A DNA stretch of 64,000 nucleotides, taken from Pinus tabuliformis. Lineage: Eukaryota > Streptophyta > Pinopsida > Pinales > Pinaceae. Within the stretch, counting starts at the first letter, position 1. Each line of letters begins with the position of its first letter. Positions 35,649 to 46,918 of the stretch are shown here, piece by piece. Under the pieces are notes generated by a model that saw only the letters and a list, made by a program, of their open reading frames with translations, made no database searches and was not told the origin of the DNA. Both the position numbers and the translations under genes were made by a program. Where the stretch lies: the NCBI GenBank assembly GCA_031772625.1, contig CM062810.1, forward strand, positions 458,557,731-458,621,730, written 5' to 3'.

Positions 35649-36440
35649 TTAAGCTACCCACTCCATGATGGCTCTTATCTTTTCTGGATCTACTGTAATG
35701 CTGTCCTTGGAGACAACATGTCCCAAGTAGTGTACTTCAATTTGAAATAAACTATACTTGTTGAGCTTAGCATACAACTGATGCTCTCTCAACAACCTCA
35801 ACACTGTTGCTAAGTGCTCGACATGCTCTTCCTCATTTTTAGAGTATACCAATATATCATCAATGAACACAATAACAAACTTATCCAAATACGAAAGCAA
35901 CACACTATTCATCAAACACATAAATGTAGTTGGAGCATTAGTTAAGCCAAATGGAACTACAACAAACTCATAATGCCCATACCTGGTACAGAAAGTTGTC
36001 TTGTGAATGTCTTCCTCTTTGATGCGTACCTCATCGTATTCGGATCTCAGTTCGATCTTAGAGAACACCGTTGCTCCCTTCAACTAATCAAATAAATCAT
36101 CAATCCTCGGTAATGGGTACATGTTCTTGATAGTCACTTTGTTCAACTGTTTGTAGTCAATGCATAATCTGAGACTCCCATCTTTCTTCTTTACAAACAA
36201 TACCAGTGCACCCCATGGTGATACACTTGGTCTAATGTATCCCTTGTCCAAAATTTCCTTTAACTGCAACTTTAACTCAACCAACTCAGGTCTGCTCATC
36301 CTATAAGGTGCTTTTGATGCTAGAGCTGCCCCTGGCACTAACTCGATAGAAAATTCTACCTCCCTATAAGGTGGAAAATTTGTAATGTCTTTAGGAAATA
36401 CATCCTTGAACTGGTGCAAAACCGGGTACTTGTTCAACAA
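35649..36440 (-). pseudogene. Gypsy-1 reverse transcriptase
   Basis: Two adjacent frames meet at 36084/36083, separated by a TAG. Motifs are [59 protein letters not shown], then [27 protein letters not shown] and the catalytic FIDDILVYS with both aspartates. In the block after RIDDLFD, the usual DLRSGY reads ELRSEY, so the first catalytic Asp is Glu. Confidence 0.95.
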
Positions 36441-36559
36441 ATCTGCATCCTCAACCTGCTTACCCTTATCACTATAAATGTTTACTGCAAATAACTTTCA
36501 CCCTTTCCTACGGCTACACTTTGCTTGCATAGTTTTCACCATCCTAACTGATGTGGATT

Positions 36560-36790
36560 TTTTCTTATCTTGTAAGACTCTTGGTTCTCCATTGTCATCA
36601 ACACACTCAATGGATTTGTCATAACATTCTACCTTGGTTCTATGAAGGTACAACCAGTCCATGCCCAACAACATATTTTATGAACCCAATGGTAATACAT
36701 TCGAATGTGTTGCGGTAGGCATACCATTCAATTCAAATGCACAAGATCTTACCCAATGATGAACTCATTTCTTTGTACCTGTAGCCCACT
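36560..36790 (-). pseudogene. Gypsy-1 protease remnant
   Basis: Minus-strand text VLPLGS, stop, then MLLGMDWL and HRTKVECYDKSIE matches the C-terminal half of gypsy protease (LGMDWL box). The DSGA start is not recognisable. It lies between gag and RT as expected. Confidence 0.75.
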
Positions 36791-37059
36791 ATACTAACCA
36801 AGACTTTGCATGAAATTCCTTACTCAAACCACACTTATCCACCAATTCAGGGCTAACATAGCTTTAATTAGATCTAGGGTTAATAAAAATAGAAATAACT
36901 TGATCGCAAATCTTACCATCCATCTCAATGATATATGCCAGGTGTTTTTCCTGCCTGTTGTCCACTTCTACATAAATATGTGGAATACTTTGACCAACAT
37001 CCCCAATAATCTGTGCCTCCTATGCATTATATATCTAAGGCCTACGACCCTGATTCTAT

Positions 37060-38060
37060 GGACAATCTCTCTTAAGGTGCTCTTTACTACATGTCCAACA
37101 CTCCAACCGACTAGTATGATCACCTCTATGCTGTTGTGGCTCATGTGACCCATGTCCCTATCTAGCTACATTAAATCTATTTTGCGGTGACCCATTATCT
37201 GTCTCATATGCATGTGAAGGCCTTGTCCTCTTAGGTTTCAATTTACCTTTACCTTTTTCCTTTCCTTTCCATCCATGCTGAGATTCATTCTTATGCTTTG
37301 ATTGTTCATAGAAATTATTTAGTTTCCCAATAACTTCCTCAAGTGACCGAGGCTTATCATACTCAATCCAATCTCTAAAATCTAATGGCATACCGATGGC
37401 AAAGCTCTGAACTTTAGCCTTCTCATCAGTAAGATATGGTACATACCTCAATAACTCTAGAAACTTGGTCATATACTCTTCATCTATCATTGATCCCATC
37501 TTTAGCTCATATAATTCCTTAGCCTTACTATCGTAGTACCTTTATGACAAGTACTTCTTCTTGAAAATCCTCTTGAACTCCTGCCAACACAAGTCATCCA
37601 TCCTAATATCTCAAACCCACTTAACATCTTCCCACCAGATGTTTGCTTTACCTTTCAAGCTAAAGATCATTACCCTGGCCTTCATGTTATCTATGTAATC
37701 ATGCAACTCAAAGAATTTGTTCATCCCAAGTGTCCAAGCCTATGCATCTTCCAGTTTCTTCACATCTCCATCAAACGTAGGTGGTTTTTCTTTCTTTAAT
37801 TCATCTGATAAGTATCCCCTATCATTCCTCCTGTAAGGATGATAGCGATGATGATCATGATGTCTATCAGAATGAGAACTAGAATAGTACCTGTACTCAT
37901 CTTCCCTCCTATCCAAAGTGTCCAAAAATATGCCATCTCTCATTGTATCATATATATTTGACCTACGTCTACCAAGGGACCTTCTGCCATATGTCCCATT
38001 ATTTCCATCCCCATGTCCATGGCTGATCCAAAGTGACCCTTGTCGCTGCAAGTCTAACAA
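37060..38060 (-). pseudogene. Gypsy-1 gag
   Basis: The first open segment (38060-37740) carries an Arg/His-rich leader and EKPPTFDGDVKKLEDA, typical of gag starts. The second (37499-37158) contains YMTKFLELLRYVPYL and RDWIEYDKPRSLEEVIGKL, then a basic stretch. A knuckle at about 37065-37110 reads CWTCSKEHLKRDC, one residue short of the CX2CX4HX4C spacing. Stops lie between the segments. Confidence 0.9.
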
Positions 38061-38936
38061 ACTCTGAAGAAGTATACCATTAACCTTAGCTTTCTTCTCT
38101 TGTGCCTATATGATATGTTCATTATCTACCTTACAACTCCTTATCTATTCCTTCAAACTTCTCAATGTAACTACCAAATCGGAAGAGTTCCCAACACTAT
38201 GTTGCTCTTCGGATTCATAGGGAGAGTCTTTGTAGTCAACCATCCTGCTAGCCATTTGATCTCTTTCATGTGATGCATAATATGTTAGATAAACCAAATC
38301 ACAGTAAATCAACGTACCTTAGTATAGCTCGGGGAGGACACCTTGTCTGCAAGATTATAAAATCACTGTGATACATGTATAACATAATTATAACAGAATA
38401 TAGACATATGCACATAAATGTATCAACACATAAACATCACTCTAGTTAGGGTCCACTCATCAATGCAAGGCCATATCAACAATGCATGATATGAACTCAT
38501 GCATGACAACAACCACTACTCCATTGTACACATTTCCACATGCAACCAACGACCTACATAAGAAAGACCTAATCAAATACACATACCGATAAATGCATGT
38601 AATTGAGCATAAGTGATTAATTCTTGTAATCAACCTACAAGTCTGATACATGTAATCAAAACATTCAAGAATGTAACCTAACATACAAGGATGTAATTAG
38701 GCAACATAAAATCAACATGTAAGTGACATGTAACCATATGCAACTAGTCACATACTCATGACAAATACGTTCTGAAAGATCAATATCAAATTCTCCATAT
38801 AAACCATACTACAATCGTAATCAATCATCAAGCCAATGCAACAAGCACATGAAATGAAAGTGTAAGAGAGACACATCCAACTGACATGCATGCATAACCA
38901 ACACACACCACCCATCTAGTCTGAGAGTTGAACCAT

Positions 38937-38948
38937 GCTCTGATACCA
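38937..38948 (-). other. tRNA-Met primer-binding site of gypsy-1
   Basis: TGGTATCAGAGC on the minus strand, complementary to the 3' end of initiator tRNA-Met, four bases inside the 5' LTR. It sets the element's direction. Confidence 0.93.
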
Positions 38949-38951
38949 CTC

Positions 38952-41124
38952 TATAACACCCTCCTCCCACATCCACCCAAGTAACCATGCCAACTGGGGT
39001 AAACATGAGACGAGAGGCTACTATGATCATATTTGACCTCCCATGTGACCTTAAATATGTGGAATTGGTGGAACATCACACATAGGCATCCATCATCATC
39101 AACAGAACCCTCAGGAGACAAGTCAGCCACTCGGGCATCTGTCCTTGGGTCCCATTGTTGTTTTCGATCTATTAGGCCATAGGCACTCTCATTTTATCTG
39201 CAAGGGAGCAACCAGCAACCTAAAGTCGCTCTCACATGCCTGCCTGCTAGCAATTGTGGACCAAAATTGCCAATTCTATGCCAGCGACCCTTGGATTTAA
39301 GCCACTTTTTAAGTCCCAGAGCCTAGGCCACTGCCTAGAATGGAGTGATATTTTGAAATCATTAAAAATACAGGGAAATAATGATGCAAAAGAAATAAGT
39401 TGAACAAGACCATAACCAAACCCCTACTAGCCATGCCAGGAATTTCGTCAAACATATCATCAACATGTAACCTACAGGTGTAAACAACTGAACTAAGTAT
39501 AGGGATCTCATACTTATCTGAGAATCACTATGCACCATTGTTCCCTCATGTCATTTTCGTCATTATCATCTATTAGATAATAGATACATTATCCATTCAT
39601 ATACAAGTGAAAACATACTAAGATCCATACATAGTTGTTGTCATAAAATGTACATATAACTAGCATAATAGGAACATAAATACCATAAACATATCAGACA
39701 TCAAAATCCACATATACATCAACACATTTACACATGAAAATCAGGGAATGAATTTCTCATTAATGAATGCAATGAACCAACCGGAGATGGGACTACCACA
39801 TTCCACCCAACCATAGAATGGATAAGCCAAATCTATCTTCATTCATTCACCCCCGTGCCATATTCCAAGCATGAATGTGGGACTCAAACCAAAAGAACCA
39901 ACCTGGGGATACCAAGGCTAAGCCGCCTCACCCTCATCAATAGAATCCAGGTGTTACCGTAATCCATCCTAGATCACTAGGCCAACACGATGAACACATC
40001 ATAACATGCTTTACCGTGATCTCCACCCAATCACTAGGCAAAACAAACATGAATGCCACCGGATTTCTCCACCTACACCGCGAGGAATTTTCCTGTCTCC
40101 TAGTCTCTCACTCTTTACCACAATCCAAACCTGGATCAGTAGGCCCTAAACCGAGACCCACTCTCTAGGCTTTACTACATATCCCAAACCCGGGATTACT
40201 AGGCCCAACGAAAGAAAACCACCTCTTGGATTTACTGTATATCCTATCATTCACTGGCAAGGATTCCTAAGCCTACCGAGGCAACACAATCCTAGCTTTA
40301 CCGCAACCCACTGCCTGGCTCAAGGGATACTAGGCCAGTGTCTTTACCATGATCCATAGTATTGTTAAGGGACCACTAGGCCATGTTATCTATCATTCAC
40401 AGATCCACCCCACTCAGCTTCAAATCCATCCGGCAATACAACTCAACCAAAACATGAGAACCCCATCACACCATGGTTATTCGGAAATGGAAAGGCTAGC
40501 CTGAAAACACTGTTACACCTGGAAAACCCATTCCATGATAAAAAAGAACCACATGAAATTCCATGCATGCCAAATCTAGCAAGGAAAATACACATGCAAG
40601 TTGATACCTACAATGAAGCTTGTTGTAGTTGCTTGATCCTGCCTTTCCCTTCTTGATCTTTGCTTCCTCTTGCTTTCTTTTCCTTTTTTGATCCAATGCC
40701 AAAATTTCTCCAAGAAAATCTAAGTGTCCAAGAGTATGAGAGAGAGAGAAATAATAATGAGAGAGCTCCAAAACTCAACTGACAAAAGGTTACCAACTAA
40801 TCGTTAGAATCCTTTTTATGAATGAGGCCTCTATTTTCTTCATTTTCCATTATTTTCCTTCATTTTTCTCCTCACATGCAACCTGTGACTTTTCACCTCC
40901 CTTTTCTCCTAATTTCCTTTATTTTTATAAATAATTGTGCCAAAAATGCCATTTTTCCTTTCCATGGCATTAGGCATTATCTTTGCCAATTTCCTTGGCC
41001 GGAAACAACCAAATGAACACACCCTAGAAGTCTTTCCCAACATTCAGCTTGGAATAATCGTCTCATCAACCGTGGTTATTGTTTTTAACTTTTATTACAT
41101 GGAATTTTCACCAGGGTTGTTACA
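38952..41124 (-). repeat. 5' LTR of gypsy-1
   Basis: 2173 bp, near-complete match to 30855-33032, with ends TATAACACC (mutated TG) and GGGTTGTTACA. The CACTAGGCC-core repeats lie at 39950-40390. Confidence 0.94.
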
Positions 41125-42499
41125 ACCATAGGCTTGGCAGGATTCATCACATACCTGCAATCCTCACTAGGAAGCCGAGGAAGAACAAATACAACCAAGA
41201 AAAAATATAAAATGACAAGAAGAATAACAACATTAGTAAAATAAGACAGATATAAAATACTTATCCTTTTTTATAACATGTCGGCTCCCTCTTGATCCTC
41301 AACCTTCTTGGAAATCAACTTGGTCCACGCCATCATTATGAAGCGATATATTCCTTGTAAGAGTTTGGGTTTCTTCTTTCAAACAAAAGCAATCAATCCA
41401 TAATCCCTAGGCTTTCTTCTTCAACCCTTTTTGTCTAGATAATTGTTTAGCTAGGGTTTTGTCTTCAAACCCTAATAATACCCTAAATGAGCAACACTCA
41501 TTCGTTTCCAAATTCATCTTTAAATATCAATATTATGATTGATTAGTCCTAGGGTTTTTTCCATAAACCCTAGGGATTCCAGTTTCAACCCCTTGCTAGG
41601 GATTTCAACCCAAAACATCCTAAGTTTTTCAATGATGATTATGATGAAGAGCCCCTTCTTTTAGCATTGATAAGTTCCAATGCCTAAGTCCAAGCCTTAT
41701 ACCAAAAAAATATTTATGCAACCACATAACATTTTCAAGAGAGAGACTTTGGTCTTCATGGCTTGAAAAGAGGCTTACACGAGTGATATCTTTCATATTT
41801 TGGCAGAGTTCAATAAGGTGACTTTGCATTCTTTTGTTCAAGATTTCAAAGCATGATTCCTTCTAGTTCCTCAATCAAGTAGGTTATACTTCAATATTGA
41901 GAAGACACACAATATTTTTCAACTGTACTTTATTCTTGAGAGGTAATCATAAAAAAGGGATTGATCATCCATAATAGATGTGTTTTGCAAAATTATGTAA
42001 AGGACCATGTCTTATACAACCTTCATTAAGTTTTGGAATGGAATTCTATCATCAAATGGCTACACTTCTTCCAAGACATAGTACTTCAAGCTTATTGAAA
42101 TCAGTCCATACCACTCATATTTGGATGAGAGCACAACAGTTACAGTCCTTGAGACATATTAGAACCAAAGAAAATTATGATGCAAAACTCAGGTCCATAT
42201 TTAGTCCTACCTAACTGAGGATAGCAGTTCAAGGGTTATAGACAATAGATATACGTGTATTATATCCAACGAGGCATTAAAATATCAGATACTCATTATC
42301 ATATCAAGGCAAAATTTGTGTAACTTATCAACAATGTTTTCCATGAGGGCTATCAATTAAAAAAAATGATGATAGGACTTCATTTATTAGAGAAAATTTG
42401 AGGTGTGATTTGTGCCTCCCAAGGAATGTTATAAAATAACAGTCGTAATAATAAAATAATATTATATTACCTCATCAAGTTTTGGAGGGAAAAAATAAA
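41125..42499. other. Spacer, no gene recognised
   Basis: Right flank of gypsy-1. One open frame (41978-42214, plus) has no recognisable similarity. The text has several CCTAGGG/AACCCTA words (41440-41620) common in plant repeats. Confidence 0.5.
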
Positions 42500-43115
42500 A
42501 ACTACGTTTTCAACTCTTATTTTAAACTTATCTCCCTACGATTTTACTCAAATTCTGAGTGGGAGCACTCATTGGATGCAGAATTTAATTTTTTATCCAA
42601 GAAGTACCCATGTTGTATACTTTTGATGGACCTTACTACACGAAAAATATGAAATATATGAAAAACGTGATTACAATCACGTTTTTCATGTATTTCACAT
42701 TTTTTGTTTAGTAGGGTCCATCGAAAGTATGTAACATGGGAATACTTTCGATGGACCTTACTACAGAAAAAATGTGAAATACATGAAAAACGTGATTACA
42801 ATCATGTTTTTTCATGTATTTCACATTTTTCATGTAGGGTCCATCGAAATTATGCAACATGGGCACTCGGATGCAAAATTGGATTCTACCCATGTTGCAC
42901 ACTTTTGATGGAGCCTACTACATGAAAATGTGAAATGCATGAAAAAACGTTATTAGAATCACATTTTTTCATGTATTTCACATTTTTCATGTAGTAGGGT
43001 CCATCAAAAGTATGCAACATGGGTACTCCTTGGATGCAAAATTAAATTTTGCATCCAACAAGTGCTCCCGCTTGAAAATTGAGTAAAATCGTAGGGAGAG
43101 TTGCAAAATTAGTTT
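42500..43115. mobile_element. Foldback (MITE-like) element with three internal hairpins
   Basis: Outer inverted repeats include CTCCCTACGATTTTACTCAA (42532-42551) and its exact reverse complement (43079-43098), continuing inward through GGATGCA-, AATTTAAT- and ACCCATGTTG-containing arms. Inside are three long imperfect palindromes at about 42612-42738, 42740-42862 and 42893-43020. Each has arms with TTTGATGGACC, TACTACA and GTGAAATACATGAAAAA, and a centre like GTGATTACAATCAC. No transposase is present. Outer ends are uncertain by tens of bases. Confidence 0.88.
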
Positions 43116-43484
43116 TTTTATTTTTATTTTTTATATGTAATTTTACCTTTTTACTCCAAAAATGGTGAATCATCTCCCGTGGTTGACATCATTATATTTA
43201 ATCTTATTGGTTCTTATAAATTTTATTTTTGTTGTACATTTTTATTTTGAGGCCCATTTTAGACCTCAAAATTTCTCTAATGCATACCTAGACATCTAAA
43301 AATATTGATGAGCCTTGTAAGTTTGAAAATACACTCAATTCCTTTCATGCTAGACATATACTTGATCTCCAAAAGCAAGATAATAATACATACCGTGATT
43401 TTTTGTTCCAATCTTTCTCCAAACTTCAGAATTCGCAAGAATGACTTGCTCGAATGAGGAACCTTGCAATGATTTTATGCCTAG
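43116..43484. other. AT-rich flank of gypsy-2
   Basis: No gene seen. The last five bases before the LTR are CCTAG; after the other LTR come CTAAG, so no exact target duplication is visible. Confidence 0.5.
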
Positions 43485-44719
43485 TGTTGGTGCACTAAGA
43501 TGTCTTATTACAAGCAATCTTAATTCCTACATTAATCATCAACCTAGGGTAAGTCTTTTTATTTCAAGAGTGTCAGCACTGTATATGCAGTGAATTTAGA
43601 GGTTAACTTATCTGGGATCATTGCAATTGCTAATGTTTATTTCTCTAAATTCAATCCAAACAATTCTGAAAGGAAATCATTACACACTTTCAAATCTACT
43701 TAATCTATTTTGTAAGAAATTGAATCAGAATGAAAGTAGAAAGAATCACACTCAACAATCCAACTGGTATTGAAACTAACTCATTTAACATGAAAGAAAG
43801 CTATAACAATTGAACGGCAAATAACCATATAAACATCTCATGGAAAGCAATCAACTCTAGCTTTGAAATCTATGATAGTGTTACCTAGAATGAACGACAA
43901 TCTAATGCTGGAATTAACATAACCAATAGAATAAAGAGCATCACAGATATGTAACACACATCTAAATCTAGAATCTCGACTGAACCACAAATGCAAATTA
44001 GAATCATCAATCCTCACAGTATTTTACAACTAGCAATAATAAACAGTTAAGGATAAACAGAAAAACTAGCAATAATAAATAGTTAAGGATAATAGAAATG
44101 ATTAACACAATTGAAGCAGTAGATCTTCTATTGACTAAGCCCAAAGTCTCCAGAAATCTCCGTTCTTAGATACTCAGAATACGATTATGAATTAAACACA
44201 TTCTTCTTCATTAAAATCAATAACAGAGTTACAACATCACCATGATGAAAGTATTATATGTCCAAAAGAATAGTTACAATATGCGAATTCCTAAACTAGC
44301 TGTTCAGTTCACCTTACGGCTTTATATAATATTTGGAAAAGTAAATAGATAGAAGCGAATCCTCAGGATCAGGGGATCCTAAGGATTTCGCAACACTCGA
44401 TCTGATTTCATCATAAAATAGCATTGGTCCTCCTGGTCTTCCGTTGTCTTCCATACTCAGGACGCTGTCTTTTTTCCTTTACTGGTTGTTGTTGTTCTGT
44501 CGATTGAACAACAATCGTCCAATCCGCATCGCTGATTATAAAGATAGTGAAAGTCAGTTTTCTATGCCGTAACTCATCTAATTTGTTACTAATCAATTTT
44601 ACCCAGCTTCTGTTATTGTTTCCTCTATTTTTATCCATAAAACGAAGATAAACATGTGAAGACAAATGCTTAATTAAGCTATTTACGAGGAGAAAACATA
44701 CCTTTTTCTCGGCCCAACA
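43485..44719 (-). repeat. 3' LTR of gypsy-2
   Basis: 1235 bp, TGTTGGTGCACTAAG to CGGCCCAACA. A purine tract (AGCAGGGGAGTA, minus strand) abuts it at 44720-44731. It contains at 44488-44525 a single motif closely resembling the unit of the internal array, and a small local duplication (ACTAGCAATAATAAA) at about 44031-44090. Confidence 0.94.
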
Positions 44720-44731
44720 TACTCCCCTGCT

Positions 44732-45171
44732 TACCTTATTGCATGTCCTCATGCAATAATATGGTTAAGGTGTAGTTGAGTTAAGGAATAAGCAGGATAT
44801 ACTTCCTCCTTATACAACCTAAAACCGTTTTTCTTTTTTAGCACTACAAAAGCTTGGTTCACTTGATGGTCTGACAAGTTATAATCACTGTGGTACCCAT
44901 CTGGAGGATACCAAATAATTGGACTTCTATATTAGAACCCTATCCACTCAGGGCCCATGATCAAGACCATGTTTCTCTATTTTTGTAAGCGAGTGGAGGC
45001 AACTTTGAAATTCCTAAATCCAAATGGCTCTTTGTTCCTAATATTATTGTTGGAGGCTTCCCATCTCTGTCTCACTGTAGAAAAAGATTCTTTTTTGATT
45101 TCCTGGAAGTACTCCTTCCCTACCTATATGATGTCTGTGTGCAGTGGTCCTAATTGGCCCACAACACCCGT
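44732..45171 (-). other. 3' untranslated stretch of gypsy-2
   Basis: Between the last extra ORF and the purine tract. No domain seen; the plus-strand frame 44957-45265 has no recognisable similarity. Confidence 0.5.
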
Positions 45172-45855
45172 TCATTTCATGAACTGTTTGTGCTGGATAG
45201 AGAGGTGCAGGGGTTTTGTAGGTTCTCCCCTAACCCATAAGTCTATGCCATATTCTCGCTCTTGAAAAGTATTATGGGCTTTAGCCCATTTGATCTGGTT
45301 AGTGGCAAAGGAAAGAAAAGCTTGGAATTGGATATCCCCTATGAAGGGGCCATGATTGCTATCTACGTCATCGTCTAAGAAGAAGTTATGCATGTACAAT
45401 TCACACAGGAGGCGTTGTACCTGTTCACTTTGGGTGGTCTTAATTTCCACTAACTTTCTAGCTTTAATGACTTTGAACTTCAATAAGAGGTATCTTTCTA
45501 GTAGGAATAGTGCATAGTTGGTGGTAGGCGCTTGACATGACAAGGCATCTGAATAAAGAGAGAAAACAGTCTCCATTTGCTCCTTATCTTTCTATAACTT
45601 GACCTGTGAATTTTCAAATTTCTTTTGTTCATCCTTGTAATTAGTGAAAGTCTCATCCTCTGTGACCGTGAGTGCCTCAAATTTCTTTCGTAATTCTTGG
45701 TGTACTCGCAGGGGAACTACTTCCTCTTTATGCCGAGTCAATTCCTGCTGAGTCTTGACTAGTTCATTCTGCAATTTCCTAATGACCGCTTCCCTTACTA
45801 GGGGAATGTAGGTAGGTGTCTCCTTTGTCTGGTCCTCATCATCATGTGCTTCCAT
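45172..45855 (-). CDS. Gypsy-2 extra ORF C: coiled-coil protein of unknown function
   Basis: Two overlapping frames (45855-45592 and 45576-45172) read as one decayed gene. The first begins MEAHDDEDQTKETPTYIP and continues with heptad-rich text (LQNELVKTQQELTRHKEEV, HQELRKKFEAL), a likely coiled coil. The second contains NYALFLLERYLLLKFKVIKARK and FQAFLSFATNQIKWAKAHN. I recognise no family. It follows ORF B by nine bases on the same strand, in the position where Athila elements have env-like ORFs, but I see no signal peptide or clear membrane anchor. Confidence 0.5.
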
Positions 45856-45864
45856 TGGGTCAGT

Positions 45865-46896
45865 CTAAACAACAACCTCGGTCTCTTCTCGAATCATGCA
45901 ACAATCAGCTTGGGTGTTTTCTTCAGCATCAGTTTGAACGGAATCATCAGTAGTAGGGAAGTCCGTTTGGGTTTCCTGTGGGCAAACACAAGGATCTTTT
46001 ATCTGCATTTCACTGTCTTCTAAAAGACATGGCTCTGTTTGGGTTTCCTTTGAATAAACCAAAAGGGTCTCAGTCTGGGTTTCAACATCTTCCCCAGAGC
46101 AATGTTCTGTTTGGGTCCCTGTGGTCTCCAATTCTACTTTCAATTTCCTGACCCTGACTGCTTCCTTCAACCACTCTCTTAGTTGCTTAATTGTTTTCTT
46201 TTGCTTCCTGTACTTTTTAAGCATCTTCCTGAGTCTGTCCTTGTATGTTTTCTTTGTCGTGAGGCTTCTGACTAGCGGTGGTACAACTATATTTACTTCA
46301 AGTTCATGTTTAGGTGGAATTGTGTCAACATCAGGATGGGGTTCTAATGGAACCGTGTCTCCTGATGGATTTTCACCTTCCAAGTCTCTATCTTCATGAT
46401 CTTCCCTCTCAGGAGACCCCAATGGAATGGTGTCTCCTGAGCAATTATCATTTTCAGGGTCTTCTTCAAGATGGGCCTCGTCCTCTGGGGACTTCATAAA
46501 AATGGTTCTCCCTGGTTTATTTTCAGCTTCCAGGGTTTCTTCTATAGGATTTTCCTTAGCTAGGGGTTCCAATGGACCAATAGCTTCTTCTTGATTTCCT
46601 TCCATAATGGTTTCCTCTGCATGCACTTTTGCTTCAAGGGGCTTCTCCATAGAAGGAATTGGTTCCCTCTGTTCTTCCAAATTATCACTAAACGACAAGG
46701 GTTTCATCATGACCCGGATTGCCAGGAGGGGCAGACTGGTTGGGGGCATAATTTTTCCCTTTAGAATTCCTGGATTTCTCCCTTCCTTCACCGAATATCC
46801 CCATATTCTCCAGTACTCGGGCAACCTCTTCCTCATAGTCTTGCAGAGAGACATCTTGTGGACTTGGAGGGGGTATGTGAGATGGCCCTGCCTCAT
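45865..46896 (-). CDS. Gypsy-2 extra ORF B: acidic repeats, coiled coil, TQT array
   Basis: A 343-residue frame without stops inside a decayed element. Residues 78-190 hold an acidic repeat of 25-residue period (starts near 79, 104, 129, 154, 179; e.g. SGDTIPLGSPE and SGDTVPLEPHP). Residues 215-256 are a basic heptad-rich segment (KTYKDRLRKMLKKYRKQKK). Residues 258-330 hold TQT-type motifs at 261, 273, 285, 309, 320 (VQT) and 328 (TQA), with a decayed one at 297, mostly 12 apart. TQT in disordered regions is the core of LC8 dynein-light-chain ligands; here that is inference. It may belong with ORFs A and C as one broken reading unit. Confidence 0.6.
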   Translation of the reverse strand: MRQGHLTYPLQVHKMSLCKTMRKRLPEYWRIWGYSVKEGRNPGILKGKIMPPTSLPLLAIRVMMKPLSFSDNLEEQREPIPSMEKPLEAKVHAEETIMEGNQEEAIGPLEPLAKENPIEETLEAENKPGRTIFMKSPEDEAHLEEDPENDNCSGDTIPLGSPEREDHEDRDLEGENPSGDTVPLEPHPDVDTIPPKHELEVNIVVPPLVRSLTTKKTYKDRLRKMLKKYRKQKKTIKQLREWLKEAVRVRKLKVELETTGTQTEHCSGEDVETQTETLLVYSKETQTEPCLLEDSEMQIKDPCVCPQETQTDFPTTDDSVQTDAEENTQADCCMIREETEVVV

Positions 46897-46918
46897 CTAT
46901 TTGAATTGGGGTGTGTCA

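Larger units (their letters stand above)
30855..41124 (-). mobile_element. Ty3/gypsy chromovirus-type element (gypsy-1), decayed
   Basis: A 10.3-kb minus-strand element with LTRs 30855-33032 and 38952-41124. The order after the primer site is gag, protease, RT, RNase H, integrase and a C-terminal chromodomain-like region, the order of plant chromoviruses. The primer site (TGGTATCAGAGC, 38948-38937) matches initiator tRNA-Met. A purine tract (AAGGGGGAGGG) abuts the 3' LTR. Many stops and frameshifts occur. No 5-bp target duplication could be matched (TTGCT against ACCAT). Confidence 0.95.

Noticed and set aside
41978-42214. Plus-strand 78-residue frame as a host gene fragment
   Set aside because: No recognisable similarity, no splice structure, and it is flanked by repeats.
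43480-43484. Target duplication for gypsy-2 (CCTAG against CTAAG)
   Set aside because: Only three of five positions agree, so it cannot be claimed.
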